A stretch of 64,000 nt of DNA from Pontibacter roseus DSM 17521 (GCF_000373265.1 NZ_KB890768.1:88663-152662); one strand, 5' to 3'. Shown: positions 34,667-44,321, counted from the first letter of the stretch. Notes: a model not told the origin generated them from the sequence alone. Numbers and translations are program-made.

Positions 34667-34826
34667 CCCCTAACAAGGTGCAGCTTTAACCCTTGCTACG
34701 CATTGGGCAGTCCGTTGATATGAATGAGAACCTAGGGCTTTTAAATGAATTGATAATAATAAAGCCATCAAAACTAAAGGGGAAATCCTTGCTCCGCTAC
34801 GGGTTCCGGCTGCACTAATCCGTTAG
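34667..34826. repeat. attC-like imperfect inverted repeat between AT-rich genes
   Basis: The outer arms CTAAC (34670-34674) and GTTAG (34822-34826) enclose the inner arms GTGCAGC (34678-34684) and GCTGCAC (34809-34815). Spacers between outer and inner arms are 3 and 6 bases. Two boxes, CCTTGCTACG and CCTTGCTCCGCTACG, repeat inside. The nested-arm plan is that of integron attC sites, although core-site bases are not fully consensus. No integrase is in the window. Confidence 0.4.
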
Positions 34827-34834
34827 AATTAACT

Positions 34835-35239
34835 ATGAACAAGACTCTATTCATTTTCGGCTTTTTGTCATTCGGCATCTGTAGTGCTGCTATTCTACAA
34901 GATGGGATTATCAGGATTGGTAAGTTCGCTTACAAGACTAAAAAGTCGAAAGTGTTTTTGAAGGACGAGTCTTACCACTGTGACTGGTTTTCTCTGTATT
35001 CACCAGGTGATGAGCATCAGGCTGGCCTCATAGTCGAAGCAAAGCGAAATGACACTTTATTTGTAAGTGGCACCTATAAGATTGAACCTAATGAGTTTAT
35101 TGTAACTAATTATTACCATTACAGGCACAGCCACGAGCCAGACTCATCGGTAAAAATCTTTGCACAGCACGCAGGGGGGAAACTGAAACTCAGTTCATTC
35201 ATTGAATATACCGATGGTATTGCAAAACAGATTAGATAA
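34835..35239 (+). CDS. Small secreted hypothetical protein, AT-rich
   Basis: 134 residues; a hydrophobic N-terminus (LFIFGFLSFGICSAAIL) is probably a signal peptide. The mature part is beta-rich with many Tyr, His and Lys residues (NYYHYRHSHEPDSS). No known motif is visible. It follows the attC-like repeat by 9 bases and has the same AT-rich composition as the gene before it, so the two may have arrived together. A following partner repeat is not clear: only a weak CGATAACG-containing stretch near 35254 is seen. Confidence 0.6.
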   Translation: MNKTLFIFGFLSFGICSAAILQDGIIRIGKFAYKTKKSKVFLKDESYHCDWFSLYSPGDEHQAGLIVEAKRNDTLFVSGTYKIEPNEFIVTNYYHYRHSHEPDSSVKIFAQHAGGKLKLSSFIEYTDGIAKQIR

Positions 35240-35382
35240 ACAAATGAACTGCCGATAACGCGGTCTTCCCTAAATACAGGCAGCAGTGCAAGTGCCTGGT
35301 ACTACAACCATGAGGCTGACGAATCACAGAATGCTCTATTTCCGAAAGCCTCTCACCATCAACCAAAAACCACCACTACCCC

Positions 35383-35814
35383 ATGAAACAACTTAACCTC
35401 CTGCTTTTCCTCCTGTTGCCCCTCCTCTATTCCTGCAAATCCGATTGCGACAACCTGGAATGCCTCTCGGAGGATGCTTTCGCCTTTACCATCAAATCCA
35501 GTGAAACGGGCGAGGATTTGCTGTTCGGGGACTCCCCTCAGCTTACAAAAGATAACATAGAGGTATACTATACCGCTAACGGCACCCGGCAGGCAGCTTC
35601 CATGCGGTTAGACATGGACTATGCGCTGGTGGGTCTGGACCGGGAGGTACAAACCTACTATGTGACTGCGCTGGACAAAACCGACACCATACAGGTGGTA
35701 TCGTCTACCATCCCTTCGTCGGAGTGCTGCCCCAGCACAACGGTGATAGAAAAAATCACGGTTAACGGAACAGCGGTGCCGGAAGACACTTGGGTGATTG
35801 ACCTGTTCCGGTAA
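35383..35814 (+). CDS. Lipoprotein of unknown function
   Basis: 143 residues with a textbook lipobox (LLYSC, Cys18) followed by KSDCDNLEC. The mature domain is beta-rich and short, with a CC pair at SSECCPST. The pattern resembles small Bacteroidota outer-membrane lipoproteins, but I do not recognise the family. It ends 90 bases before another lipoprotein gene on the same strand. The spacer holds four TATACC words. Confidence 0.72.
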   Translation: MKQLNLLLFLLLPLLYSCKSDCDNLECLSEDAFAFTIKSSETGEDLLFGDSPQLTKDNIEVYYTANGTRQAASMRLDMDYALVGLDREVQTYYVTALDKTDTIQVVSSTIPSSECCPSTTVIEKITVNGTAVPEDTWVIDLFR

Positions 35815-35904
35815 GCCTACAATAAAAACCACCTCCCACAGGCATCAGCTATACCTGACTATACCTTCAGTACCTCCACGCTATACCTGTTCCCAAAGCA
35901 TAAT

Positions 35905-36600
35905 ATGAAAAGAAGTCTACACCTCCTGTCCATTGCTTTTCTCCTGTTCCTGGCCAGCTGCTCCAAAGACGAGGACCCGACTCCCCCTGTAGAAGAAGAG
36001 CCACTGACGGCAGAACAACAATATTTTCTGAAGATAGCCTTAGGCAGCGAGTTGGGCCAGAGCAGCGCCGTCATCCGGAAGTGGTCGCAGGACATGAAGG
36101 TGTTCGTGCCGGATTCCTCCAACACCGAACTGATGACGGAACTGAAGCGCGTGATGGGCGAGATAAACGGCCTGAGCCAGAGTATACAGGTTAAGCGCGT
36201 GATGACGATGCAGGAGGCCAACTATGTCATCTTCCTGAGCGACAAAGACACTTACGCCCGACACGAGCCTAATGCGGCGGCCTACGTGGATAACAACTGG
36301 GGCCTGTTCTGGATATACTGGACCTCTGGCCATACCTTGACCAGAGGGAGCATGTATGTGGATGTGGTCCGCAACACTGACATCAACTGCATGAAGCACC
36401 TGCTGCGCGAAGAGCTCACCCAAAGCCTCGGCCTGATGATAGACACCGAAGACTACGCCGAAAGCATCTTCTACCAGCGCTGGACCTGCACCCCCAGCTA
36501 CGCCGAGATAGACAAAAAGCTCATCAGCTACATCCTCAACCCCAAAATCCAGTCAGGTATGGGCAGAGCGGAAGTCATACAAGTGCTGCGGACACTCTAG
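35905..36600 (+). CDS. DUF2927-like lipoprotein
   Basis: 231 residues. The lipobox FLASC (Cys20) is followed by an acidic Pro-rich linker. The C-terminal part has CMKHLLREELTQSLGLMID followed by ESIFYQRW and, near the end, QSGMGRAEVIQVL. This matches DUF2927, a putative zinc-dependent peptidase-like family in which the HxxREELTQxLGL helix resembles a degenerate HExxH region. Activity is unproven. It is in line with the lipoprotein upstream. Confidence 0.8.
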   Translation: MKRSLHLLSIAFLLFLASCSKDEDPTPPVEEEPLTAEQQYFLKIALGSELGQSSAVIRKWSQDMKVFVPDSSNTELMTELKRVMGEINGLSQSIQVKRVMTMQEANYVIFLSDKDTYARHEPNAAAYVDNNWGLFWIYWTSGHTLTRGSMYVDVVRNTDINCMKHLLREELTQSLGLMIDTEDYAESIFYQRWTCTPSYAEIDKKLISYILNPKIQSGMGRAEVIQVLRTL

Positions 36601-36730
36601 CCAGGTATAAGTATAGCTTCTCAGCGAATTCCCGCAAAGGACGTGGCCAGTCTCTAGAGACAGACGCCTATACCTGCCCACCAAGAAGTCACAGTGTGAT
36701 GTCGCTACAGTAACTTTCTAACTCTCCAAC

Positions 36731-37066
36731 TCAAAGCAGTTCCTTTGCCGGGTCCCAGAACAGCTTCTGGAACTCCACCACCTGGTCATTCTCCACCTTC
36801 ACCCCTTCCTGCTCCAGGCGCTCTTGCATGGCGTTGGACGCTTCGAAGTGCTGCTTGCCGGTGAGCATACCTACCCGGTTCACCACCCGGTGCGCCGGTA
36901 TTCTGGCGAAAGGCTGCGAGGCGATAAGTGCCCAGCCCACCATGCGGGCCGAGCCTTTGGAGCCCAGGTAACTGGCAATAGCGCCGTAGGAGGTGACACG
37001 CCCCTCCGGAATCAGCCGCACCACGTCATACACATCCTCAAAGAAGTTCTTTTTGCTTTCGCTCAT
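36731..37066 (-). CDS. Alkyltransferase-like (ATL) DNA-repair protein, MGMT fold
   Basis: 111 residues covering the DNA-binding domain of O6-alkylguanine-DNA alkyltransferases: GRVTSYGAIASYLG, SARMVGWAL (arginine finger Arg41) and IPAHRVVN. In MGMT the last motif is PCHRV with the reactive cysteine; here Ala58 replaces it. The protein therefore should not transfer alkyl groups itself. ATL proteins instead bind O6-alkylguanine and hand the lesion to nucleotide excision repair. Its stop codon lies in a GAGTTAG-repeat stretch. Confidence 0.9.
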   Translation of the reverse strand: MSESKKNFFEDVYDVVRLIPEGRVTSYGAIASYLGSKGSARMVGWALIASQPFARIPAHRVVNRVGMLTGKQHFEASNAMQERLEQEGVKVENDQVVEFQKLFWDPAKELL

Positions 37067-37238
37067 GCTGCTTTCAAAATTATTTGAAACCCTTTTAAAC
37101 CTATTTAAGCGCCGTCTGTCTTACAAAAGTACCTGTTGGTAGAGTACGTCTCCCGGATATTTTCTAATACAGTGGCAAGGGTGTAAATTTATACGTCTTT
37201 TGGCAAAGCACATCCTGTAGACCCACTTTGGAATTATA

Positions 37239-37246
37239 TACCTTTG
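37239..37246 (+). promoter_or_regulatory. Candidate minus-7 box of the RND operon (TACCTTTG)
   Basis: A perfect TAnnTTTG box, 34 bases before the ATG of the membrane fusion protein; a start site near 37253 is expected. No good minus-33 element is visible. Confidence 0.5.
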
Positions 37247-37280
37247 AGGTCGGTTCAAATAAACTGTAGTTGAAGCATAA

Positions 37281-38369
37281 ATGAATAAAACAGTCAAAAC
37301 AATCCTACTCTTGGTGGTGGCCGCTCTGGCAGGCTACTTGTTGTACAGCAAAGTGTTCACGGGCAAAGACGAGGCCAAAGCAGCCGGCCCTACAGGCGGT
37401 CCCATGGCCCAGAAGGTGGCCGTAGACGTGTTTGTGGTCTCCCCTACCGCTTTCCAGAACAGGATTACATCCACCGGCTCCGTTATACCTAACGAGGAGG
37501 TGGAGCTGCGCAGCGAGATATCGGGCCGCGTGACCAACATCAACTTCAAAGAAGGCGGGCAGGTGAAGCAAGGGCAGTTGCTGCTGACGGTGAACGACGC
37601 CGACCTGCGTGCCCAGCTGGCCAAGCTGCAGTCTAACCAAAAGCTTTACCGTGACATGGAGGAGCGCCAGCGCACCCTGCTGGAGAAAGAATACATCAGC
37701 CGCCAGGAGTATGACCAGGTAAGCAACCAGCTCGCCACGGCCACAGCCGACATCCAAGCACTTAGAGCTACTTTAGACAAAGCTTATGTTCGGGCGCCAT
37801 TTGATGGGGTAATTGGCTTGCGCCAAGTGAGCGAAGGCAGCTACGTGACGCCCACCACCCCGGTGGCCCGCATCGTGGACATCAGCCCGGTAAAGATTGA
37901 CTTCACCATACCTGGCCGCTACAGCCAGTCGGTGAAGGTAGGCGACAAAATCACTTTCTCGTCAGAAGCCAGTGCAACGCAATACGAGGCCATTATATAC
38001 GCCATACAGCCAAACATAGACCCGGCCACACGCACCTTGCAGCTGCGCGCGCAATACGAGAACAAGAACCAGGAGATAAAGCCAGGCGCCTTTGTGAAAG
38101 TGGAGCTTGGCCTGAAGGACGTGGAGCAAGCTATTCTCATCCCGACAGAGTCCATCATACCGGAGGCCACCGGACACAAGGTGTTCCTGGTGAAGGGCGG
38201 AAAAGCCCAGCCACAGATGGTAAAAATCGGGCAGCGCTCCGAAACCATGATTCAGATAATCGATGGAGTAGAACCGGGCGATACCATCATCAGCTCAGGA
38301 ATCCTGCAGGCACGCCCCGGCTCTGATTTGAGTATCAGAAGAGTGACATCATCCGAAGTGAAAGAATAG
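37281..38369 (+). CDS. RND efflux periplasmic adaptor (membrane fusion protein)
   Basis: 362 residues. An N-terminal membrane anchor (ILLLVVAALAGYLLYSKVF) precedes the lipoyl half-motif (VELRSEISGRVTNINFKEGGQV). A helical hairpin (~residues 108-165) leads to the second lipoyl half (YVRAPFDGVIGLRQVSEGSYV). The beta-barrel and membrane-proximal domains follow. It joins the pump at 38455 to the outer-membrane channel at 41621, all on one strand with 52-85-base gaps. Length is typical for the family. Confidence 0.93.
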   Translation: MNKTVKTILLLVVAALAGYLLYSKVFTGKDEAKAAGPTGGPMAQKVAVDVFVVSPTAFQNRITSTGSVIPNEEVELRSEISGRVTNINFKEGGQVKQGQLLLTVNDADLRAQLAKLQSNQKLYRDMEERQRTLLEKEYISRQEYDQVSNQLATATADIQALRATLDKAYVRAPFDGVIGLRQVSEGSYVTPTTPVARIVDISPVKIDFTIPGRYSQSVKVGDKITFSSEASATQYEAIIYAIQPNIDPATRTLQLRAQYENKNQEIKPGAFVKVELGLKDVEQAILIPTESIIPEATGHKVFLVKGGKAQPQMVKIGQRSETMIQIIDGVEPGDTIISSGILQARPGSDLSIRRVTSSEVKE

Positions 38370-38454
38370 CACTACATTAAAGTGCTTTATGGAGTCTGAG
38401 GAGATATAATCGAACGTATACCCTCTGCAGGGAAGGGACTAGTAAATAAGAAGT

Positions 38455-41400
38455 ATGGCAAGTTTATCAACTATCAGTATAAAGCGCCCGGTACTCGCCA
38501 TCGTGATGAGTATCACCATCATCGTATTCGGCATCATCGGGGTAAACTTCCTGGGGGTGCGGGAGTACCCGAGTGTGGACCCTCCCATCGTGAACGTGTC
38601 CACCTCCTATACCGGTGCCAACGCTGAGACCATTGAGTCGGAAATCACAGAGCCGCTCGAGGAGTCCATCAACGGTATAGCTGGTATACGCACGCTTACC
38701 TCCTCCAGCAGCGAGGGCAGCAGTAACATCACCGTGGAGTTCAACCTGGGCGTAGACCTGGAGGCCGCCGCCAACGATGTGCGTGACCGGGTGTCGCGGG
38801 CGCAGCGCCTGCTGCCTGACGATGCCGACCCACCCACCATCGCCAAGGCCGACGCGGACGCCAACCCTATTCTGATGCTGGGCATCAAGAGCGAGACGCG
38901 CTCCCTGCTCGACCTTTCTGACATCGCCACCAACGTGTTCAAGGAGCAGTTGCAGACCATTCCGGGGGTGAGTGCCATCAACATCTGGGGAGACAAGCGC
39001 TACTCCATGCGCTTGCGCATGGACCCAGACAAACTATCCGCCCTCAGCGTGACGCCTGTTGAGGTACAGCAAGCGCTGACCCGGCAAAACGTGGAGCTGC
39101 CTTCCGGAAGTATCGAAGGCGCCAGCACTGAGCTTTCGGTACGCACCATGGGTCGTATCTCCACCCCAGAGGAATTCAACAACCTGGTAGTGCGCCAGGA
39201 CGCCGACCGCCTGATTCGCTTCCGTGACATCGGGTTTGCCGAGCTGGCCCCCGAGAACGAGAAAACCGTGTTACGCTACAACGGCATCCCGATGCTAGGC
39301 GTGGTCATCATCCCGCAGCCGGGTTCCAACCAGGTGGAGATTGCCGATGAGTTCTACCGACGCCTCGAGCACATCAAAAAAGACATTCCCAAAGACATTG
39401 AGCTGGTCATCGGCTTCGATAACTCTGAATACATCAAGGCCTCCCTGTTTGAGGTGCAGGAGACGTTCTTCATCGCCTTCGGCCTGGTGGTTATCATCAT
39501 CTTCCTGTTTCTTCGCGATTGGCGCTCAACGCTCATTCCGGTCGTGGCTATACCTGTCTCGCTCATCGGTACCTTCTTCATCATGTACCTGATGGGCTTC
39601 TCCATCAACGTGCTCACGCTGCTCGGTATCGTACTTGCAATTGGTCTGGTGGTAGACGATGCCATTGTGGTGCTGGAGAACATCTATGCCCGCATAGAAG
39701 ACGGCCAGGACCCTATGAAAGCGGCCAAGAAAGGTTCAGAGGAAATATACTTCGCTATTATCTCTACAACCGTGGCACTTGCAGCGGTGTTCATGCCGGT
39801 AGCCTTTCTGGAAGACACCACCGGCCGCCTCTTCAAGGAATTTGGCATTGTGGTAGCCAGTTCGGTGATTATCTCGGCCTTCGTCTCGCTCACCATGACG
39901 CCGATGATGTCGTCGCGCATGCTCCGCCACCAGGAGAAACCCAACTGGTTTTACCGCAAAACAGAGCCTTTCTTCAACTCCCTCACCAGTGGCTACCGCA
40001 GCAGCTTGGAGAGCTTCATGAAGTTCCGTTGGGTCTCTTTCATCCTGATTATCGCTTCTGCCGGGATCATCTGGGGACTAATGAAAACCATGCCATCAGA
40101 GCTTACCCCGGATGAAGACCGCAGTGGCCTGCGTATCAACGCAACTGGTCCTGAGGGTGCCTCTTTCGAGTTCATGGACAACTACATGCGCGAGTTGACG
40201 ACTTTGGTGAATGACTCTGTGTCAGGTATAGGCAGCATGACGAGTATGACCCGTAACGCCAACAGCGGCTTTATACGCCTGCGTTTGGTTGACCCTTCTG
40301 AACGGGAACTGACCCAGCAGGAAATCGTGGACAGGCTACCCGGTCTGATTAACCAGATTCCGGGAGCCCGTGCTTTCGCCTCAGGTGACAAAGGCTTGGG
40401 TGGAGGCCGAGGCGCCGGACAGCCGGTACAGTATGTGATACAGTCGCAAAGTGTGGCAAAGCTGCGCGAGGTGGTCCCGCAGTTCCTGGAGGCAGCCCGT
40501 CAAGACCCTACTTTCAGCTTCGTGGACGTCAACGTGAAATTCAACAAGCCTGAGCTGCGTGTGGAGATTGACCGCGAGAAAGCACTTTCGCTGGGAGTGG
40601 ACATCCGAGACGTGGCGCAGACGCTGCAGCTTGGCCTGAGTGGCTCACGCTTCGGTTACTTTGTGAAAGGCGGCAAGCAGTACCAAATCATTGGTCAGGT
40701 GGAGCGCGCCAACCGCAGTGAACCGCTGGACCTGCGCAGCCTCTACGTGAAGAGCAATTCCGGTGAACTGATTCAGTTGGATAACCTGATAGAGTTGAAG
40801 GAGGAGAGCGCCATGCCGCAGATTTACCGCTTCAACCGATTCGCAGCAGCCACGTTCAGTGCGTCACTGGCCAAAGGCAAGACCATTGGCGATGGTATAG
40901 CCGCCATGGATGCCATAGCTGCCAACTCGCTGGACGAGACGTTCCAAACAGCCCTGACAGGCCAGTCACGTGATTTCCAGGAAAGCTCAGGTAGTTTGAT
41001 GTTCGCGTTCCTATTGGCGCTGGGCCTCATTTACCTAGCCCTAGCAGCACAGTTCGAGAGCTTCCGTGACCCGATTATCATCATGTTCACTGTTCCGCTC
41101 GCCTTGGCAGGTGCCTTGTTCAGCTTGTGGTACTTTAGTCAGACGTTGAACATCTTCAGCCAGATTGGTATGATTATGCTGGTGGGTCTGGTGACGAAAA
41201 ACGGTATCCTGTTGGTGGAATTCGCGAATCAGCGCAAGCAGGAAGGCCTGACCAAGTACAATGCCGCCATCGACTCCGCAGTATCACGTTTCCGCCCTAT
41301 CCTGATGACGAGTTTGGCAACCATACTGGGTACCCTGCCAATCGCCCTCGCGCTTGGTGCTGGTTCTGAAAGCCGGGTGTCGATGGGTATAGCGGTAGTA

Positions 41401-41568
41401 GGCGGGCTTATTTTCTCTACTGGTCTTACGCTTTACATCATCCCGGCCATCTACTCCTACTTCTCGTCAGCAGAAGCTAACGTAGCCCTGTCTGATAAAG
41501 AGGATGAGGAAGAGAAGCTGCATGAGAAGAAGGCCAAGAAGGAAAGAGAGCCGGCTTTCAGCAAGTAA
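38455..41568 (+). CDS. RND multidrug/solvent efflux pump (HAE1/AcrB family)
   Basis: 1037 residues with the RND layout of twelve membrane segments and two large periplasmic loops. N-terminal segment IKRPVLAIVMSITIIVFGIIG is TM1. The proton-relay aspartates lie in LGIVLAIGLVVDDAIVVLEN (TM4). The second half repeats the fold, with IGMIMLVGLVTKNGILLVEFA. It should export hydrophobic compounds or drugs by proton antiport. The charged C-terminal tail after the last segment is Lys/Glu-rich. It lies between its adaptor and its channel genes, a complete tripartite set. Confidence 0.95.
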   Translation: MASLSTISIKRPVLAIVMSITIIVFGIIGVNFLGVREYPSVDPPIVNVSTSYTGANAETIESEITEPLEESINGIAGIRTLTSSSSEGSSNITVEFNLGVDLEAAANDVRDRVSRAQRLLPDDADPPTIAKADADANPILMLGIKSETRSLLDLSDIATNVFKEQLQTIPGVSAINIWGDKRYSMRLRMDPDKLSALSVTPVEVQQALTRQNVELPSGSIEGASTELSVRTMGRISTPEEFNNLVVRQDADRLIRFRDIGFAELAPENEKTVLRYNGIPMLGVVIIPQPGSNQVEIADEFYRRLEHIKKDIPKDIELVIGFDNSEYIKASLFEVQETFFIAFGLVVIIIFLFLRDWRSTLIPVVAIPVSLIGTFFIMYLMGFSINVLTLLGIVLAIGLVVDDAIVVLENIYARIEDGQDPMKAAKKGSEEIYFAIISTTVALAAVFMPVAFLEDTTGRLFKEFGIVVASSVIISAFVSLTMTPMMSSRMLRHQEKPNWFYRKTEPFFNSLTSGYRSSLESFMKFRWVSFILIIASAGIIWGLMKTMPSELTPDEDRSGLRINATGPEGASFEFMDNYMRELTTLVNDSVSGIGSMTSMTRNANSGFIRLRLVDPSERELTQQEIVDRLPGLINQIPGARAFASGDKGLGGGRGAGQPVQYVIQSQSVAKLREVVPQFLEAARQDPTFSFVDVNVKFNKPELRVEIDREKALSLGVDIRDVAQTLQLGLSGSRFGYFVKGGKQYQIIGQVERANRSEPLDLRSLYVKSNSGELIQLDNLIELKEESAMPQIYRFNRFAAATFSASLAKGKTIGDGIAAMDAIAANSLDETFQTALTGQSRDFQESSGSLMFAFLLALGLIYLALAAQFESFRDPIIIMFTVPLALAGALFSLWYFSQTLNIFSQIGMIMLVGLVTKNGILLVEFANQRKQEGLTKYNAAIDSAVSRFRPILMTSLATILGTLPIALALGAGSESRVSMGIAVVGGLIFSTGLTLYIIPAIYSYFSSAEANVALSDKEDEEEKLHEKKAKKEREPAFSK

Positions 41569-41620
41569 AATCGAAATCCAACCTTTGACGCTAAGACTTA
41601 AACATTTGCATTCCAACATA

Positions 41621-42958
41621 ATGTCCCCACTCAAAGCTGCAGCACTGTTCCTACTGGGAATAGTGCTGCTCTTCCCTCACAAACTTGTAGCGCAGGAGCA
41701 GCTTTCCCTGGAAGAGGCCATACGCATAGGGCTGCAGAACAACTACGACATACAGATTGCTAACCGGCAGGAGGCCATTGCCGGAAACAACGTGACCCGT
41801 GGCAACGCCGGTTTTCTGCCCAATGTGGATGCCCGCGGAAGTCGTACCTTCACCGAGAACAACTCCCGCCAGTCGTTCCAAACCGGCCCGGACCGTACAC
41901 GAAACGGAGCCAGTTCCAACAACCTCAACTACAGCGTGAACCTGAACTGGACCATATTTGACGGGCTGGGCATGTTCATCAACTACGAGCGGCTGAAGGC
42001 ACTGGAAAAATCTGGCCAACTGATTACGCGTGAGACCGTGCAAAACACCCTTGCCTCCATCTCTGACAACTACTTTGAAGTGGTGCGCCAGTCTAAAAAG
42101 ATGCAGGCGATTGAGGATGCCATTGCCATCTCGCAGGCACGCGTGGAAATAGCGCAGGCACAGTATGAGGTGGGCGTGAGTGCCAAAGTGGAGATACTGC
42201 GCGCCCAAGTGGACTTTAACACAGACCGCTCTGAGCTGCTGGTCCAACAGGAGGCGCTCCAGAATGCCAAAATCAACCTGAACCAACTCCTCAGCCGCGA
42301 CCCGGATATTGACTTTTTAGTAACGGATTCCATTGTGGTGGACCCGAGCCTGACTTACGGCAACGCCGACGCAGGCATGTTTGCGAATAACCCGGTCCTG
42401 CAGCGTCTGAAGCTCAACCAGCAAATAGCCAACCTGGATATCAAGGCAATCCGTGCCAGTCGCCTTCCAGTGGTGAGCATAGTGAGTGCCTATAATTTCA
42501 ACCGCTCCGAAAACGAGCCACTGAACGAGTTTTCGCCCTTGTTCAACCAGAACCGGGGACACAACTATGGCTTGACAGTCAACCTGCCTATTTTCAACGG
42601 GTTCAACCTGAACCGACAGGCACAGAACGCCCGCATCAACCTGGAGACAGCGGACCTAGAGTACCAGCGTCAGCAGAATCAGCTGGAGTCAGCACTGGCA
42701 AGAGCGTATAGCCAGTACAGCAACCGCTTGCAGCTGCTGGAGTTAGAAGAAAGCAACCTGGCTCTGGCACAGGAGAACGCCGATATTGCTTTAGAGCGCT
42801 ACCGCCTGGGGCTTCTGACTGCTATTGAGCTACGGGAAGCACAGCGTAACCAACTGGTAGCCGAGAACCGCCTCATTGACATACAGTACCAGGCCAAAGC
42901 GGCTGAGACGGAACTGAAGCGCATCAGCAGCACCCTACTGCGGGACACCCAGAAGTAG
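41621..42958 (+). CDS. TolC-family outer-membrane efflux channel
   Basis: 445 residues from ATG 41621. An in-frame opening reaches back to 41504, inside the pump gene, but the signal peptide (ALFLLGIVLLFPHKLVAQ|EQ) starts at 41621. Two repeats of the OEP fold are visible, one starting LSLEEAIRIGLQNNYDIQIA and one in the C-terminal half (LALAQENADIALERYRLGLL). It forms the outer-membrane exit of the RND pump. A 30-base palindrome terminator follows. Confidence 0.92.
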   Translation: MSPLKAAALFLLGIVLLFPHKLVAQEQLSLEEAIRIGLQNNYDIQIANRQEAIAGNNVTRGNAGFLPNVDARGSRTFTENNSRQSFQTGPDRTRNGASSNNLNYSVNLNWTIFDGLGMFINYERLKALEKSGQLITRETVQNTLASISDNYFEVVRQSKKMQAIEDAIAISQARVEIAQAQYEVGVSAKVEILRAQVDFNTDRSELLVQQEALQNAKINLNQLLSRDPDIDFLVTDSIVVDPSLTYGNADAGMFANNPVLQRLKLNQQIANLDIKAIRASRLPVVSIVSAYNFNRSENEPLNEFSPLFNQNRGHNYGLTVNLPIFNGFNLNRQAQNARINLETADLEYQRQQNQLESALARAYSQYSNRLQLLELEESNLALAQENADIALERYRLGLLTAIELREAQRNQLVAENRLIDIQYQAKAAETELKRISSTLLRDTQK

Positions 42959-42984
42959 GCAAATTAATATTTGGTATTATCTAT

Positions 42985-43014
42985 ATAAAAGTATAGCCAT
43001 GGCTATACTTTTAT
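42985..43014 (+). terminator. Palindromic terminator of the RND operon
   Basis: A perfect 30-base palindrome (ATAAAAGTATAGCCA and its reverse complement), 26 bases after the tolC-like stop; the T-rich right arm serves as the tract. Confidence 0.75.
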
Positions 43015-43064
43015 CGTTTAGGGCAGTATCTTAGTGGGGCACCATCAGGTGCTGCGCTGCCACT

Positions 43065-44321
43065 ATGGAACAGGAACTCTTCCAGATACTCGCCATTTCG
43101 CTGGGCCTCGGCCTACTGGTGGGCTTGCAGCGCCAACATCAGAACGCGCGCATTGCGGGCATCCGCACCTTCCCTATCATCACCCTTTTCGGCACCCTTT
43201 CCGCTCTCCTGGCTCAAAGTCTGGGAGGTTGGGTGGTAGGGGCCGGTATTCTGGCTATAGCCGCTATTGTGGTCGTGGCTAATATGATGCAGCGGGAAAC
43301 GCAGCCAGACATCGGCCAGACCACTGAAGCGGCCGCTTTGCTCATGTATGCTGTCGGTGCTTACCTGGTACTCGGTAACACGACTGTGGCGGTGGCAGTA
43401 GGGGCCACGGTAGCCGTACTGCTGCATCTCAAGGAGGCACTGCACCGGTTCGTGGACCGCATCGGGCAAAAGGATTTGACGGCTGTCATGCAGTTTGTGG
43501 TGATATCGCTGGTCATCCTGCCTGTGCTGCCAAATAAGGAATACGGCCCCTATGAGGTACTGAACCCTCACAACGTCTGGTTGATGGTAGTCCTGATTGT
43601 AGGTATAGGCCTGCTGGGCTACTTCATCTACAAGTTCTTCGGAAACAAGGCTGGCACTTTTCTGGGCGGTGTGCTGGGAGGGCTCATCTCCAGCACCGCG
43701 ACAACAGTGAGCTATGCCCGCCGCACCAAGCAGGCCAAAGGCAGCAGCAGCCTAGCGGCACTGGTCATTTTCATTGCATCCACAGTGGCTTTCATCCGCA
43801 TACTGGCAGAAGTAACCATCGTCGCGCCGGGTACTTTGCCGGAGGTGGCCCCTCCCCTGCTGGCAGTCATTGGGCTGATGGTCGTAACAGGCATAGTGGC
43901 CTACTTCACCAACAAGGAGCAAGGCGACCACATGCCCGAGCAGGAAAACCCGGCGCAGCTCAAGACAGCCTTGGTATTCGGGGCCATTTACGCCCTGGTG
44001 ATACTGGCCACAGCCGCTGCGAAAGACTACTTGGGCAGTAGCGGATTGTATATTGTAGCCATCATCTCGGGACTCACCGATGTGGATGCCATCACGCTCT
44101 CTACTTCCCGGCTCATGCAGGTCGGGAACCTCTCGCCTGCCAGCGGCTGGCGTATCATTCTGGTTGCTGGCCTGTCCAACGTAGCCTTTAAGGCGGCGCT
44201 TGTTGGCTTTATGGGCAACAGGCCTTTGCTTGGCAAGGTGTCGCTCCTGTTTGGGGTGGTGCTGGCAGGTGGGCTATTGGTGCTGTGGTGGTGGCCAGCC
44301 GGTGCCGCCAGCGGTATGTAG
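43065..44321 (+). CDS. MgtC/SapB N-domain plus DUF4010 membrane protein
   Basis: 418 residues, nearly all membrane. The first ~130 residues match the MgtC/SapB domain (LGLGLLVGLQRQHQNARIAGIRTF, TEAAALLMYAVGAYLV). The C-terminal ~220 residues match DUF4010, with the motif GLTDVDAITLSTSRLM. Family members are proposed to affect Mg2+ or general ion homeostasis; the mechanism is not settled. It is a single-gene unit between the RND terminator and the cold-shock gene. Confidence 0.88.
   Translation: MEQELFQILAISLGLGLLVGLQRQHQNARIAGIRTFPIITLFGTLSALLAQSLGGWVVGAGILAIAAIVVVANMMQRETQPDIGQTTEAAALLMYAVGAYLVLGNTTVAVAVGATVAVLLHLKEALHRFVDRIGQKDLTAVMQFVVISLVILPVLPNKEYGPYEVLNPHNVWLMVVLIVGIGLLGYFIYKFFGNKAGTFLGGVLGGLISSTATTVSYARRTKQAKGSSSLAALVIFIASTVAFIRILAEVTIVAPGTLPEVAPPLLAVIGLMVVTGIVAYFTNKEQGDHMPEQENPAQLKTALVFGAIYALVILATAAAKDYLGSSGLYIVAIISGLTDVDAITLSTSRLMQVGNLSPASGWRIILVAGLSNVAFKAALVGFMGNRPLLGKVSLLFGVVLAGGLLVLWWWPAGAASGM

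Noticed and set aside
41504..41620. N-terminal extension of the TolC-like frame into the pump gene
   Set aside because: The extension is Arg-rich and overlaps the pump C-terminus; the signal peptide begins at 41621.
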